Below, piece by piece: positions 1 to 8,557 of a stretch of DNA of 13,245 bases. Source of the DNA: JBAVEL01 sp049587715 (GTDB lineage Bacteria > Bacteroidota > Ignavibacteria > UBA10030 > UBA6906); NCBI GenBank assembly GCA_049587715.1, contig JBAVEL010000164.1:1-13245 (forward strand), in the 5' to 3' direction. Positions within the stretch are counted from its first letter, which is position 1; each line of letters begins with the position of its first letter. The notes under the pieces are model-generated. The model saw only the letters and a program-made list of their open reading frames with translations, was not told the origin of the DNA and searched no databases. The position numbers and the translations under genes were made by a program.

Positions 1-1
1 G

Positions 2-34
2 TTCAAGGGATCGGAAGCGAACGGAACGGTCTGA
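2..34 (+). CDS. Possible 3' tail of an upstream gene (perhaps rpsF), partial
   Basis: In the second frame the window opens with ten codons (FKGSEANGTV) and a TGA at 32-34. Genes for ribosomal protein S6 (rpsF) commonly precede rpsR, so this could be the S6 C-terminus. The third frame is also open, to a TGA at 96-98 just before the rpsR ribosome binding site, and would give a charged tail that also suits S6. The fragment is too short to decide. I slightly prefer the first option because a strong hairpin at 39-71 would then be non-coding. Confidence 0.25.
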   Translation, partial: FKGSEANGTV

Positions 35-38
35 GGCA

Positions 39-71
39 GGCGCCCCTCCGGCCATGGGCCGGGGATGCGCC
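39..71 (+). promoter_or_regulatory. Strong hairpin upstream of rpsR, possible structured mRNA element
   Basis: A perfect 6-base-pair stem (48-53 with 57-62, CCGGCC/GGCCGG) closes a three-base ATG loop. It extends by a T-G and a C-G pair, then a 2x2 internal loop, then a second stem of five pairs (39-43 with 67-71, GGCGC/GCGCC). No T-run follows, so it is not a standard intrinsic terminator. It lies about 45 bases before the rpsR start and could be a stabilising or autoregulatory element, since S6:S18 complexes are known to bind CCG-containing hairpins in their own mRNAs in other bacteria. That function is inferred only. Confidence 0.35.
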
Positions 72-114
72 TCCGGGAGCGGGCCACAATCTTTCTGAAA
101 GGAGAAACCCAATC

Positions 115-378
115 GTGATAGCACCCAGAAGAACACGCCGGGAGAAGGAAGGGCAGCTTGCCCGCAAGAAGCGGGTCTGCCGGTTCTGCGAATCGAAAGA
201 CGTGTACATCGACTACAAGGACGAGAAGCGGCTCCAGCGCTTTGTCACGGAGCAGGGCAAAATCATTCCCAAGCGCATCACGGGAACCTGCGCCCGGCAC
301 CAGCGCCAGCTTGTCCAGGCCATCAAGCGGGCCCGGCATCTGGCTCTTCTCCCCTTCGTCTCCGACACCATCCGATAG
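115..378 (+). CDS. rpsR: 30S ribosomal protein S18
   Basis: S18 binds with S6 to the platform of the small ribosomal subunit. The 87-residue product has the typical S18 core: a basic N-terminus, then RKKRVCRFC, the IDYKD segment around residues 32-36, KIIPKRITGTCARHQRQL at about 49-66, and a C-terminal run rich in Ala, Arg and Leu. C22, C25, C59 and H62 form a CxxC...CxxH set, so this looks like the metal-binding (C+) form of S18. The start is GTG at 115, with AGGAG at 100-104 about ten bases upstream; the frame is open further upstream, but only this start has a good ribosome binding site. It is followed after 17 bases by rplI, the usual S18-L9 order. Confidence 0.96.
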   Translation: MIAPRRTRREKEGQLARKKRVCRFCESKDVYIDYKDEKRLQRFVTEQGKIIPKRITGTCARHQRQLVQAIKRARHLALLPFVSDTIR

Positions 379-395
379 CGAAGGGAGCACATGCC

Positions 396-839
396 ATGAA
401 GGTGATTCTGCGTAAAGACCACGAGAAGCTGGGCCCCACCGGAACCCTGGTGGAGGTGAAGGACGGGTATGCGCGCAACTACCTGATCCCCCAGAAGATT
501 GCCTACGCCGCCACGGCGGGGAACATGCGGACGCTGGAGGAGGAGAAGAAGCAGCTCTCCCGCCGCTCCGAAAAGGAGCTGAAGACCAGCCGCCGCCTGG
601 CCGTGGAGCTGGAGAAGCTCTCCCTCACGCTCCAGATGAAAGTGGGTGAGGACGAGAAGCTGTTCGGCTCGGTCACATCCCAGATGGTGGCCGACGCCCT
701 GAAAGAGAAGGGCTTCCAGGTGGACAAGCGGATGATCGAGCTGGAGGAGCCCATCAAGGCCCTGGGCATCTACACCGTTCCCGTGAAGCTCCACACCACC
801 GTGACGGCCCAGGTCAAGGTATGGGTGGTGCGCGAGTAA
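396..839 (+). CDS. rplI: 50S ribosomal protein L9
   Basis: L9 binds 23S rRNA at the base of the L1 stalk. The 147-residue product has the full two-domain form. The N-terminal RNA-binding domain (about 1-40) carries MKVILRKDHEKLG and VEVKDGYARNYLIP. A long charged connecting helix rich in Glu, Lys and Arg (about 45-75) follows, then the C-terminal domain to 147. The length matches the family. The start ATG has AGGGAG at 382-387, eight bases upstream; another ATG at 391 is out of frame. The stop TAA (837-839) overlaps the korA start as TAATG, so this ribosomal protein gene is physically coupled to a metabolic operon. Confidence 0.97.
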   Translation: MKVILRKDHEKLGPTGTLVEVKDGYARNYLIPQKIAYAATAGNMRTLEEEKKQLSRRSEKELKTSRRLAVELEKLSLTLQMKVGEDEKLFGSVTSQMVADALKEKGFQVDKRMIELEEPIKALGIYTVPVKLHTTVTAQVKVWVVRE

Positions 840-2675
840 TGGCAAAGGACGTCCGTACACTGGAGGATGTGACCATCCGCTTTGCGGGGGACTCGGGAGA
901 CGGCATGCAGCTCACCGGCTCCCAGTTCACCAACACCACGGCGGCCCTGGGAAATGACCTCAGCACGCTTCCCGACTATCCCGCGGAGATCCGCGCCCCG
1001 GCGGGCACCACCTACGGGGTGAGCGGTTTCCAGATCAAGTTCGGAAGCACCGACATCCTCACCCCGGGGGACTCCTGCGACGTCCTGGTGGCCATGAACC
1101 CTGCGGCCCTCAAGACCAACCTGCGGCTGCTCCGCTCCGGGGGGATGATCATCGTCAACTCCGACGCCTTCAACGAGAAAAACCTGAAGGCGGCGGGGTA
1201 CGCCTCCAATCCCCTCGAAGACGGCTCGCTCGGCGGACACCACCTGCACCAGGTGGCCATCAGCCGTCTGACGGCGGGAGCCGTGGCGGACATGAACCTC
1301 TCCACCAAGCTGGTGGACAAGACCAAGAACTTCTTCGCCCTGGGGCTCATGTACTGGCTCTACAACAGGCCCCTGGACCAGTCCATCCGGTTTATCCGCG
1401 AGAAGTTCGGCTCGAAGGACGAGTCTGTGGCCGAGGCCAACCTGCGGGTCCTGAAGGCGGGGTACAACTACGGCGACACGGTGGAGCTGTTCACTACCCG
1501 CTACGAGGTGCGCCCCGCAGCCCTCCCCCCCGGCACCTACCGGAACATCATGGGGAACACCGCCTCGGCCCTGGGCCTTGTGGCGGCGGCGGAACGGGCG
1601 GGTCTCGAGCTCTTCCTGGGCAGCTACCCCATCACCCCCGCCAGCGACATCCTGCACGAGCTGGCGGCCCTGAAACATCACGGGGTGAAGGTGTTCCAGG
1701 CGGAAGACGAGATTGCGGCGGTCTGCTCCGCCATCGGGGCCTCCTATGCCGGAGCCCTCGGCACCACATCCACGAGCGGTCCGGGCCTCGCCCTCAAGTC
1801 CGAGGCGGTGAACCTGGCGGTCATGCTCGAGCTTCCCCTCGTCGTGGTGAATGTCCAGAGAGGCGGACCCAGCACGGGGCTCCCCACAAAGACCGAGCAG
1901 GCGGACCTTCTGCAGTCCCTGTTCGGGCGGAACGGCGAATCCCCCCTCTGCGTTCTGGCCGCCTCCACACCGTCCGACTGCTTCGATGCGGCCTACGAGG
2001 CGGCCCGCATAGCCATCCGGCACATGACCCCCGTCATCTGCCTCACCGACGGCTACCTGGGAAACGGAGCCGAGCCCTGGCGGATCCCCCGGGTGGAGGA
2101 TCTCCCTCCCATCCCCGTCCGCTTCGCCACCGATCCCGCCACATTCCACCCCTACGACAGGGACCCCGAGACTCTGGCCCGTCCCTGGGCGGTTCCCGGC
2201 ACGCCGGGTCTGGAGCACCGGATCGGGGGGCTGGAGAAGGAGCACATCTCGGGGAACATCTCCTACGACCCCGACAACCACGACTTCATGGTCAAGATGC
2301 GGGCCGAGAAGATCGCCCGGATCGCCCGTTTCATCCCCCTCCAGGAGGTGTTCGGAGAGCCCGCAGGGGAACTGCTCATCGTGGGATGGGGAAGCACATT
2401 CGGCACGATCCGCACCGCGGTGGCCTCCGCCCGCACGAAAGGGGTCTCCGCCAGCCACATGCATCTCCGCTACCTGAACCCCTTCCCCTCCAACGTGGGG
2501 GAGATTCTGGGCCGGTTCCGCCGCATCCTGGTTCCCGAGATCAACGCAGGCCAGCTCATCCAGCTTCTCCGCTCACGCTATCTGGTGGATGCCGAGGGAT
2601 TCAACGTCGTGAAGGGACTGCCCCTTCGCTCCGAAGAGATCGAAGCGGCCATCCTCACCCGGGGAGGAAAAATCC

Positions 2676-2683
<8 letters not shown>
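839..2683 (+). CDS. korA: 2-oxoacid:ferredoxin oxidoreductase, fused gamma-alpha subunit (2-oxoglutarate type likely)
   Basis: This is the large subunit of an enzyme that oxidatively decarboxylates a 2-oxoacid with CoA and reduces ferredoxin; in reverse it fixes CO2 in the reductive TCA cycle. The 614-residue product has an N-terminal gamma domain (about 10-195, with FAGDSGDGMQLTG at 15-27), then the alpha pyrimidine-binding domain with YPITPAS at 263-269, TSTSGPG at 310-316 and GGPSTGLPTKTEQAD at 342-356, and a C-terminal domain from about 510 (IVGWGSTFGT). This is the gamma-alpha fusion found in two-subunit KorAB enzymes. I chose ATG at 839, which overlaps the rplI stop, over the in-frame ATG at 821, which would only add six residues unlike the family. 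It overlaps korB by eight bases. 2-Oxoglutarate is the likely substrate, but another 2-oxoacid cannot be excluded. Confidence 0.9.
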
Positions 2684-3701
<1,018 letters not shown>

Positions 3702-3712
3702 CCCCTTCCCTC

Positions 3713-4714
3713 ATGGAGAGCACCTCCGACAGGCTCCTGGAGCTCTTCCGGAAGTCGGGCTCCTTCTGTATCACCACGCACGTCAATCCCGACGGAGACG
3801 GGATCGGCTCCGAGCTGGCCCTTGCCCGCCGCCTGGCGGCGGGAGGGAAGCGGGTGCAGATCCTGAACCACAGCGAGACCCCCCGCGTCTACCGTTTCCT
3901 GGACCCCCAGGGGCTCATCCTTCGCTACGACCCCGCACGCCACAGCCGCCTTGCAGCCGAAGCCGGACTGATCGTGGTGCTGGATGCCAACACACCCTCC
4001 CGGCTCGGCTCCCTGGAAGAGCCGCTCATGGCATCCGGCGCCCCCCGCGTCTGCATAGACCACCATCCCAGCCCCTCCCCGCGCTGGCACGAGGCCCTCA
4101 TAGACCCCGATGCAACATCCACGGGGGAGATGCTCTACCGCCTCTTCGCCCGCCAGGGAGATCCTCCCCTCACGGTCTCGGAAGCCGAGGCGCTCTATGC
4201 GGCCATCATGACCGATACGGGCTCCTTCCGTTATCCCCGTGTCTCATCGGAAACGCACCTCATCGTCGCAGACCTGATCTCCCGCGGAGCGGATCCCGTG
4301 CGCATCTACACGCAGGTCTACGAGCAGTGGACCAGGGGCCGGACCCTTCTTCTGGGCCGCATGCTGGCCGATATCGGCATGGCCTGTGACGGGGCCCTCG
4401 CCTACGGCAGCATCACCCGGGGAATGCTGGATGCCGCGCAGTGCCGGGAGGAAGACACGGACAACTTCACCGTCCACCTCATGAACATAGAAGGAGTGCG
4501 GGCGGGGATCCTCTTCCAGGAAATCCCCGAGGGGGTGAAGGTGAGCTTCCGCTCCCGGGGGAACCTCCCCATCAATGAGCTGGCAAGGGAATTCGGAGGG
4601 GGGGGACACATGCACGCTGCGGGAGCCCGTCTGGAGGGGGAGCGCCTGGAAGACGCCAGGAGCCGCATCCTCGCATCCGCGGCCAGGCACATCAGGAGAG
4701 AAACCGGCCCATGA
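3713..4714 (+). CDS. nrnA: DHH/DHHA1 phosphoesterase, NrnA-like (nanoRNase / pAp phosphatase)
   Basis: NrnA-type enzymes degrade very short RNA oligonucleotides and dephosphorylate 3'-phosphoadenosine 5'-phosphate in the cytoplasm. The 333-residue product has all the metal-site motifs of the DHH family: HVNPDGDGIGSE at 23-34, LDANTPSRLG at 90-99, the signature DHH at 116-118, and DTGSFRYP at 168-175. The C-terminal DHHA1 domain ends with VSFRSRG at 277-283 and FGGGGHMHAAG at 294-304, the nucleic-acid end-binding loop. No Shine-Dalgarno sequence is visible before the ATG, 11 bases after the korB stop, so it may depend on reinitiation. A G8 run (4598-4605) encodes the conserved GGGGH. It overlaps pepA by ATGA. 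Assignment to NrnA rather than another DHH subfamily is likely but unproven. Confidence 0.88.
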   Translation: MESTSDRLLELFRKSGSFCITTHVNPDGDGIGSELALARRLAAGGKRVQILNHSETPRVYRFLDPQGLILRYDPARHSRLAAEAGLIVVLDANTPSRLGSLEEPLMASGAPRVCIDHHPSPSPRWHEALIDPDATSTGEMLYRLFARQGDPPLTVSEAEALYAAIMTDTGSFRYPRVSSETHLIVADLISRGADPVRIYTQVYEQWTRGRTLLLGRMLADIGMACDGALAYGSITRGMLDAAQCREEDTDNFTVHLMNIEGVRAGILFQEIPEGVKVSFRSRGNLPINELAREFGGGGHMHAAGARLEGERLEDARSRILASAARHIRRETGP

Positions 4715-6249
4715 ACACCGAAAGTCTCCGCGCCCGCATTCCCGATGTAAAGGCCGCCGTGGCGGCGTGTTTTGCCGCCGATGATGCCCCCGCCTGGCGC
4801 CGGATGAGAAAAACCCTCATGGGGGAGCTTCCCGACATCGGTCCCGCGCTCACCTCATCCCGCTTCTCGGGGAAACGGGATGAGGTGCTTGTCGCATACC
4901 CCCGCCGGGCCGTGCCGGGCTCTCTTCTGGTGGTGGGTCTCGGCCCGGGGGGGGAGCTTACCCCCGAGCGGCTGAGAAGGGCGGCCGCCTCCGCCGTGGC
5001 ATATGCGAAGAAGGCGAAAGCCCCCTCACTCGCCCTCATGGAGCCCGACTGGGAGACGATCCTCCCCGCCAGGGCCTCCCTCTCACGGGAGGATGGGGTG
5101 ATGGCCCTCTGGGAAGGGGCGCTCCTTGCCTCCTACGAATACCGCATCTACAAGACACTCCCTGCGGATGCCCCGCCCCGGCTAAAGAAGATTCTCCTTG
5201 CCGTTTCCCGCGGAAACGTTCCTTCCCGCCTGAGGGACATAGAGCAGAGAGCCCGCATCGTGTGCGGGGCGACACTCCTCGCCCGGGATCTGGGGAATGC
5301 TCCGGGGAACGAGATCTACCCCGCCACACTCGCGCTCCGTGCCCGGCGCGCCCTTGAAGGCCGGGGTGTGCGTGTGAGCGTTCTGGGACCTCCCGCGATC
5401 ACCCGGCTGCGGATGGCGGGCCTTCTGGCCGTGTCTGCGGGAAGCAGCCGCCCTCCCCGGTTCATCATGCTCCGCTGGGGAAGACCCTCCCCCGGGAAAC
5501 CCACCGTCGTGCTCGTGGGGAAGGGCATCACATTCGACTCAGGGGGCATCTCCATCAAGCCTTCGGCACAGATGGCCGAGATGAAGATGGACATGGCGGG
5601 CGCCGCCGGCGTCATCGGCACATTCCAGGCCGTTTCCCGCATGGGACTTCCCGTTCATCTTGTGGGGCTCATCCCCGCAGCCGAGAATCTTCCCGGCGGC
5701 TCCGCCCTCAAGCCGGGGGACATCCTGAGACACCGCAACGGCATCACCTCCGAGGTGGACAACACCGATGCCGAGGGGCGTCTCATACTGGCGGATGCCC
5801 TCTCCTATGCCTCCGTGTTCTCCCCCCGTGTGGTGATAGACCTGGCCACACTCACGGGGGCGGTGGTGGTGGCCCTGGGGCACGAGGCCTCGGGCATGAT
5901 GGGAAACGACCCCCTCGTCATGGAGGCCCTCCGTGCATCGGGCGAGCGCACGCACGAGAGGGTCTGGCAGCTCCCCATGTTCGAGGAGTACGGACATCTG
6001 GTAAAGAGCGATGTGGCGGACGTGAAGAACACGGGAGGGCGCTGGGCAGGGGCCATCACGGGGGCCAAGTTCCTTGAGAAGTTCATCCCCCCATCCGCGT
6101 GGGTACATCTGGATATCGCAGGTCCCGCCATCATGGAGAAGCCGTCCGCATACACCCCGAAAGGCGCCTCGGGGGTGGGGGTGCGGCTCCTTGTGGACTT
6201 TCTCTCCCGGTGGGACGGACGCACGACACAAAGGGCGGGGAAAGAATGA
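4711..6249 (+). CDS. pepA: Leucyl aminopeptidase, peptidase family M17
   Basis: M17 enzymes are hexameric two-metal exopeptidases that release N-terminal residues from peptides in the cytoplasm. The 512-residue product has a variable N-terminal domain (about 1-185) and a conserved catalytic domain. Predicted metal ligands are K271 and D276 in VGKGITFDSGG, D294 in KMDMAGA, and D353 and E355 in NTDAEGRL; K283 and R357 match the catalytic Lys and Arg. These positions sit one residue from the E. coli PepA numbering, which supports the alignment and the start. The ATG overlaps the nrnA stop as ATGA. A G8 run lies at 4947-4954. Some PepA proteins also bind DNA, but nothing here indicates that. Confidence 0.94.
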   Translation: MNTESLRARIPDVKAAVAACFAADDAPAWRRMRKTLMGELPDIGPALTSSRFSGKRDEVLVAYPRRAVPGSLLVVGLGPGGELTPERLRRAAASAVAYAKKAKAPSLALMEPDWETILPARASLSREDGVMALWEGALLASYEYRIYKTLPADAPPRLKKILLAVSRGNVPSRLRDIEQRARIVCGATLLARDLGNAPGNEIYPATLALRARRALEGRGVRVSVLGPPAITRLRMAGLLAVSAGSSRPPRFIMLRWGRPSPGKPTVVLVGKGITFDSGGISIKPSAQMAEMKMDMAGAAGVIGTFQAVSRMGLPVHLVGLIPAAENLPGGSALKPGDILRHRNGITSEVDNTDAEGRLILADALSYASVFSPRVVIDLATLTGAVVVALGHEASGMMGNDPLVMEALRASGERTHERVWQLPMFEEYGHLVKSDVADVKNTGGRWAGAITGAKFLEKFIPPSAWVHLDIAGPAIMEKPSAYTPKGASGVGVRLLVDFLSRWDGRTTQRAGKE

Positions 6250-7559
6250 AAAGAGCCCTCCTGTTTCTGGTTCTGATTGCCGCCCAGGCCCCGGCCCAGC
6301 CGGGCCCGCCGAAGCGCGAGGAGCCCGATGAGGGACAGATCCTCTATGTGGAGGTTCTTCAGCTTCCTTCCGCGGGGGGTGGGCCCATCCGTGTGGATGT
6401 GCTCATCCGGCTGGACAGGAGCTTCTTTGTGCCCGTATCGGGGAATGAGCCCGGCGCGCCCCTCATGCAGAGGGGGGAACTCCTGGTGGAGTTCTTCGCC
6501 AAGGGGGGCATCTCCCGCGCCCGGGATATCCGCCGCATGGAATCCGCCTCTCTTCCCGCCCCCGCACCCGACGCTCCCCCCCTGTGGCACGAGGAGGCCT
6601 TTTCCTTCCTCCTTGAGGAGGGCCAGTACGAGATGCTCCTTGAGGCGGACGACCTGGAATCGGGAAGAAGACACACCGAGAGAAAGCCCCTTGAGATCGG
6701 GAACCCCGCTCCCCCTGTTGCGGCTTCATTCACGGAGGGGGGGGGATCACACCCCCGCCCTGGGAACTTCGGGGGGGACGTGCGGTACGGGGAAGGGGGA
6801 GGGCTTCTCCTCGTGCTCCCCGCGGAGATTCTTCCCGAGTCCGTGCAAGTGCGGTTCTCCGTGGCCGGAACGGGAAGGCCGGGTCTCCCCGAGCGGGTGA
6901 TCCTGAGAGATTCCCTGTGGCTTGATAAGGGGACGGCCCTTCAGGGTGGAGCCCCGAGGGGAAGGGGAGACGCACTCCTCTGGGTTTCCTCGGATGAGAG
7001 GCGGGACCTGACCTTTCTTCACATGGATCTTCCCCTCGAGAAGCTCCCCCTCCGGACGCTCACACTTGTCGCCGACATCACCACCCGCGACTCCGTCATC
7101 CGCCTCACGAAGGAGTTCCGCACGGTGTGGCCCGGGATGCCCCGCTCCCTCCGCAACCCCGGGGAGGCGCTGGATGCCCTTCGCTTCATCACACGGGAAG
7201 AGGAACTGGACTCCCTGAAGAGGGGCTCTCCCGAGCTCCGGAGGGAACGCCTGGAGGCCTTCTGGCGCGACAAGGACCCCACACCCCGCACCCCCTACAA
7301 CGAGAACATGGCCGAGTACTACCGCCGCATAGACCACGCCCGGCGGGAGTTCACCACCATCCGGGTGCGCGACGGACTCCGCACCGCCCGGGCCCGCGTC
7401 TATGTCCTCCATGGGCCTCCTTCCCGTGTGGAGCGGAACCTCCTTCCCTCCTCGGGATACCGGGAGACCTGGACATACGACAACCTGCAAAGGAGATTCA
7501 CGTTCGGGGAGGGGGACCGGCAGGGGGAGTACGAACTTCTCGGGACGGAGGACTTCTGA
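6246..7559 (+). CDS. Secreted GWxTD-domain protein with a degenerate signature motif
   Basis: The function is unknown; GWxTD-domain proteins are widespread exported proteins of Acidobacteriota and FCB-type phyla. The 437-residue product starts with a signal peptide (MKRALLFLVLIAAQAPAQ; no lipobox Cys), followed by a Pro/Gly/Arg-rich mostly beta-like region (about 30-300). The GWxTD domain is at about 305-437, recognised by LRFITREEELDSL, the AFWRDKDPTPRTPYNE segment at 338-353, YYRRIDHA at 358-365 and ARVYVLHGPPSRVE at 383-396. The signature itself reads GLRTA at 377-381, so the Trp and Asp are lost. The start at 6246 forms ATGA with pepA and begins the signal peptide exactly; an upstream in-frame ATG at 6099 lies inside pepA and is rejected. 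A G9 run (6737-6745) is a possible slippage site. Confidence 0.82.
   Translation: MKRALLFLVLIAAQAPAQPGPPKREEPDEGQILYVEVLQLPSAGGGPIRVDVLIRLDRSFFVPVSGNEPGAPLMQRGELLVEFFAKGGISRARDIRRMESASLPAPAPDAPPLWHEEAFSFLLEEGQYEMLLEADDLESGRRHTERKPLEIGNPAPPVAASFTEGGGSHPRPGNFGGDVRYGEGGGLLLVLPAEILPESVQVRFSVAGTGRPGLPERVILRDSLWLDKGTALQGGAPRGRGDALLWVSSDERRDLTFLHMDLPLEKLPLRTLTLVADITTRDSVIRLTKEFRTVWPGMPRSLRNPGEALDALRFITREEELDSLKRGSPELRRERLEAFWRDKDPTPRTPYNENMAEYYRRIDHARREFTTIRVRDGLRTARARVYVLHGPPSRVERNLLPSSGYRETWTYDNLQRRFTFGEGDRQGEYELLGTEDF
7547..7552 (+). promoter_or_regulatory. Ribosome binding site that decides the pdxA start
   Basis: GGAGGA sits three bases before CTG 7556, inside the last codons of the GWxTD gene. 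It is one of the strongest Shine-Dalgarno sequences in the window, and it lies in front of a codon that is not a normal start, which supports initiation there. Confidence 0.6.
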
Positions 7560-8557
7560 AAAAGCCCGTCATAGGCATCACCGTAGGCGACTTCAACGGC
7601 ATAGGGCCCGAGGTGGCCCTCAAGGCCGCATTCTCCCCCGCCATCGCGCGGATCTGCTCTCCTGCCCTCATCGGTCCCTTCGGTGCCTTTGAGTACTGGC
7701 GGAAGCGGCTTTCCCTGGGGGGGCGCATCCACCCGGCAAACCGGGAGCCCGATGGGGCCTCGGTTCCCGTCCTGGATTATCCCCGCCAGGGCCGCCTCCG
7801 GATAAAGCCCGGAGCCCCATCCCCTGAATCCGGCTTCGCCGCACTTCAGGCCCTTGAAGCCGCAGTGGTGCTGGCCCAGACAGGTGTGCTGGATGCCGTC
7901 GTGACCGCCCCCCTCTCCAAGCACGGCCTCCACCTCACGGGCGTGCGCTTCCCCGGCCAGACGGAACTCCTCCGCCATCTCACCCGGAGCCGCCATGTGG
8001 GCATGATGCTGGTCTCCGACACGCTGAAGGTGGGGCTTGTCACGATTCATCTCCCCCTGCGGCAGGTGGCGGGCCATGTGACACGGAGGAACGTGGAAAG
8101 TGCCGCCTCCCTCCTCCACGCCTCGCTTCGCGCGGATTTCGGGGTGAGACATCCCCGTATCGCCGTCCTCGCCCTCAATCCCCATGCGGGGGAAGAGGGA
8201 GACCTGGGGGATGAGGAGCGGCGTGTGATAGAGCCCGCAGTCCGCTCCCTGCGGTCCCGGGGTCTCAACCTGGAGGGGCCCTTTCCCGCAGATGCCTTTT
8301 TCGGTACGGGAGCCCGCGGAAACTACCATGCCGTCCTCGCCATGTACCACGACCAGGGGCTCATACCCCTCAAGATGGGTTCATTCGGCGGGGCTGTCAA
8401 CTTCTCTGCGGGGCTTCCCATCGTCCGCACATCCCCCGACCACGGCACCGCCTATGACATCGCGGGCTCGGGCCGGGCCGATCCCTCCAGCATGAGGGCC
8501 GCGGTGCGGCTTGCCTGCCGCATCGCCCTCCGGAGGAAAGGGAGCACACGCAGGTGA
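7556..8557 (+). CDS. pdxA: 4-hydroxythreonine-4-phosphate dehydrogenase, probable CTG start
   Basis: PdxA oxidises 4-phosphohydroxy-L-threonine in the DXP-dependent pyridoxal phosphate pathway. The 333-residue product begins (M)KKPVIGITVGDFNGIGPEV, the usual family N-terminus. The three metal-binding histidines appear as H165 (VTIHLPL), H210 (LNPHAGEEG) and H265 (YHDQGLIP), each one residue from the E. coli positions H166, H211 and H266. PGQTE at 133-137 and TSPDHGTAYDIAG at 292-304 are also typical. There is no ATG, GTG or TTG at a suitable place in this frame. The only sensible start is CTG at 7556, overlapping the previous stop as CTGA and preceded by GGAGGA at 7547-7552. This is either a rare start codon or a base error. 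It overlaps ftsE by GTGA. Confidence 0.9.
   Translation: MKKPVIGITVGDFNGIGPEVALKAAFSPAIARICSPALIGPFGAFEYWRKRLSLGGRIHPANREPDGASVPVLDYPRQGRLRIKPGAPSPESGFAALQALEAAVVLAQTGVLDAVVTAPLSKHGLHLTGVRFPGQTELLRHLTRSRHVGMMLVSDTLKVGLVTIHLPLRQVAGHVTRRNVESAASLLHASLRADFGVRHPRIAVLALNPHAGEEGDLGDEERRVIEPAVRSLRSRGLNLEGPFPADAFFGTGARGNYHAVLAMYHDQGLIPLKMGSFGGAVNFSAGLPIVRTSPDHGTAYDIAGSGRADPSSMRAAVRLACRIALRRKGSTRR

Noticed and set aside
821..838. Upstream ATG for korA
   Set aside because: It would add MGGARV, encoded entirely within rplI, with no suitable ribosome binding spacing; ATG 839 begins the family-like N-terminus.
770..2464. Long minus-strand open frame (564 codons) antisense to korA
   Set aside because: It has the low-complexity Gly/His/Arg/Val composition of a mirror frame, and korA on the other strand is certain.
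6099..6245. Upstream ATG for the GWxTD gene
   Set aside because: It lies deep inside pepA and would bury the signal peptide that begins exactly at 6246.
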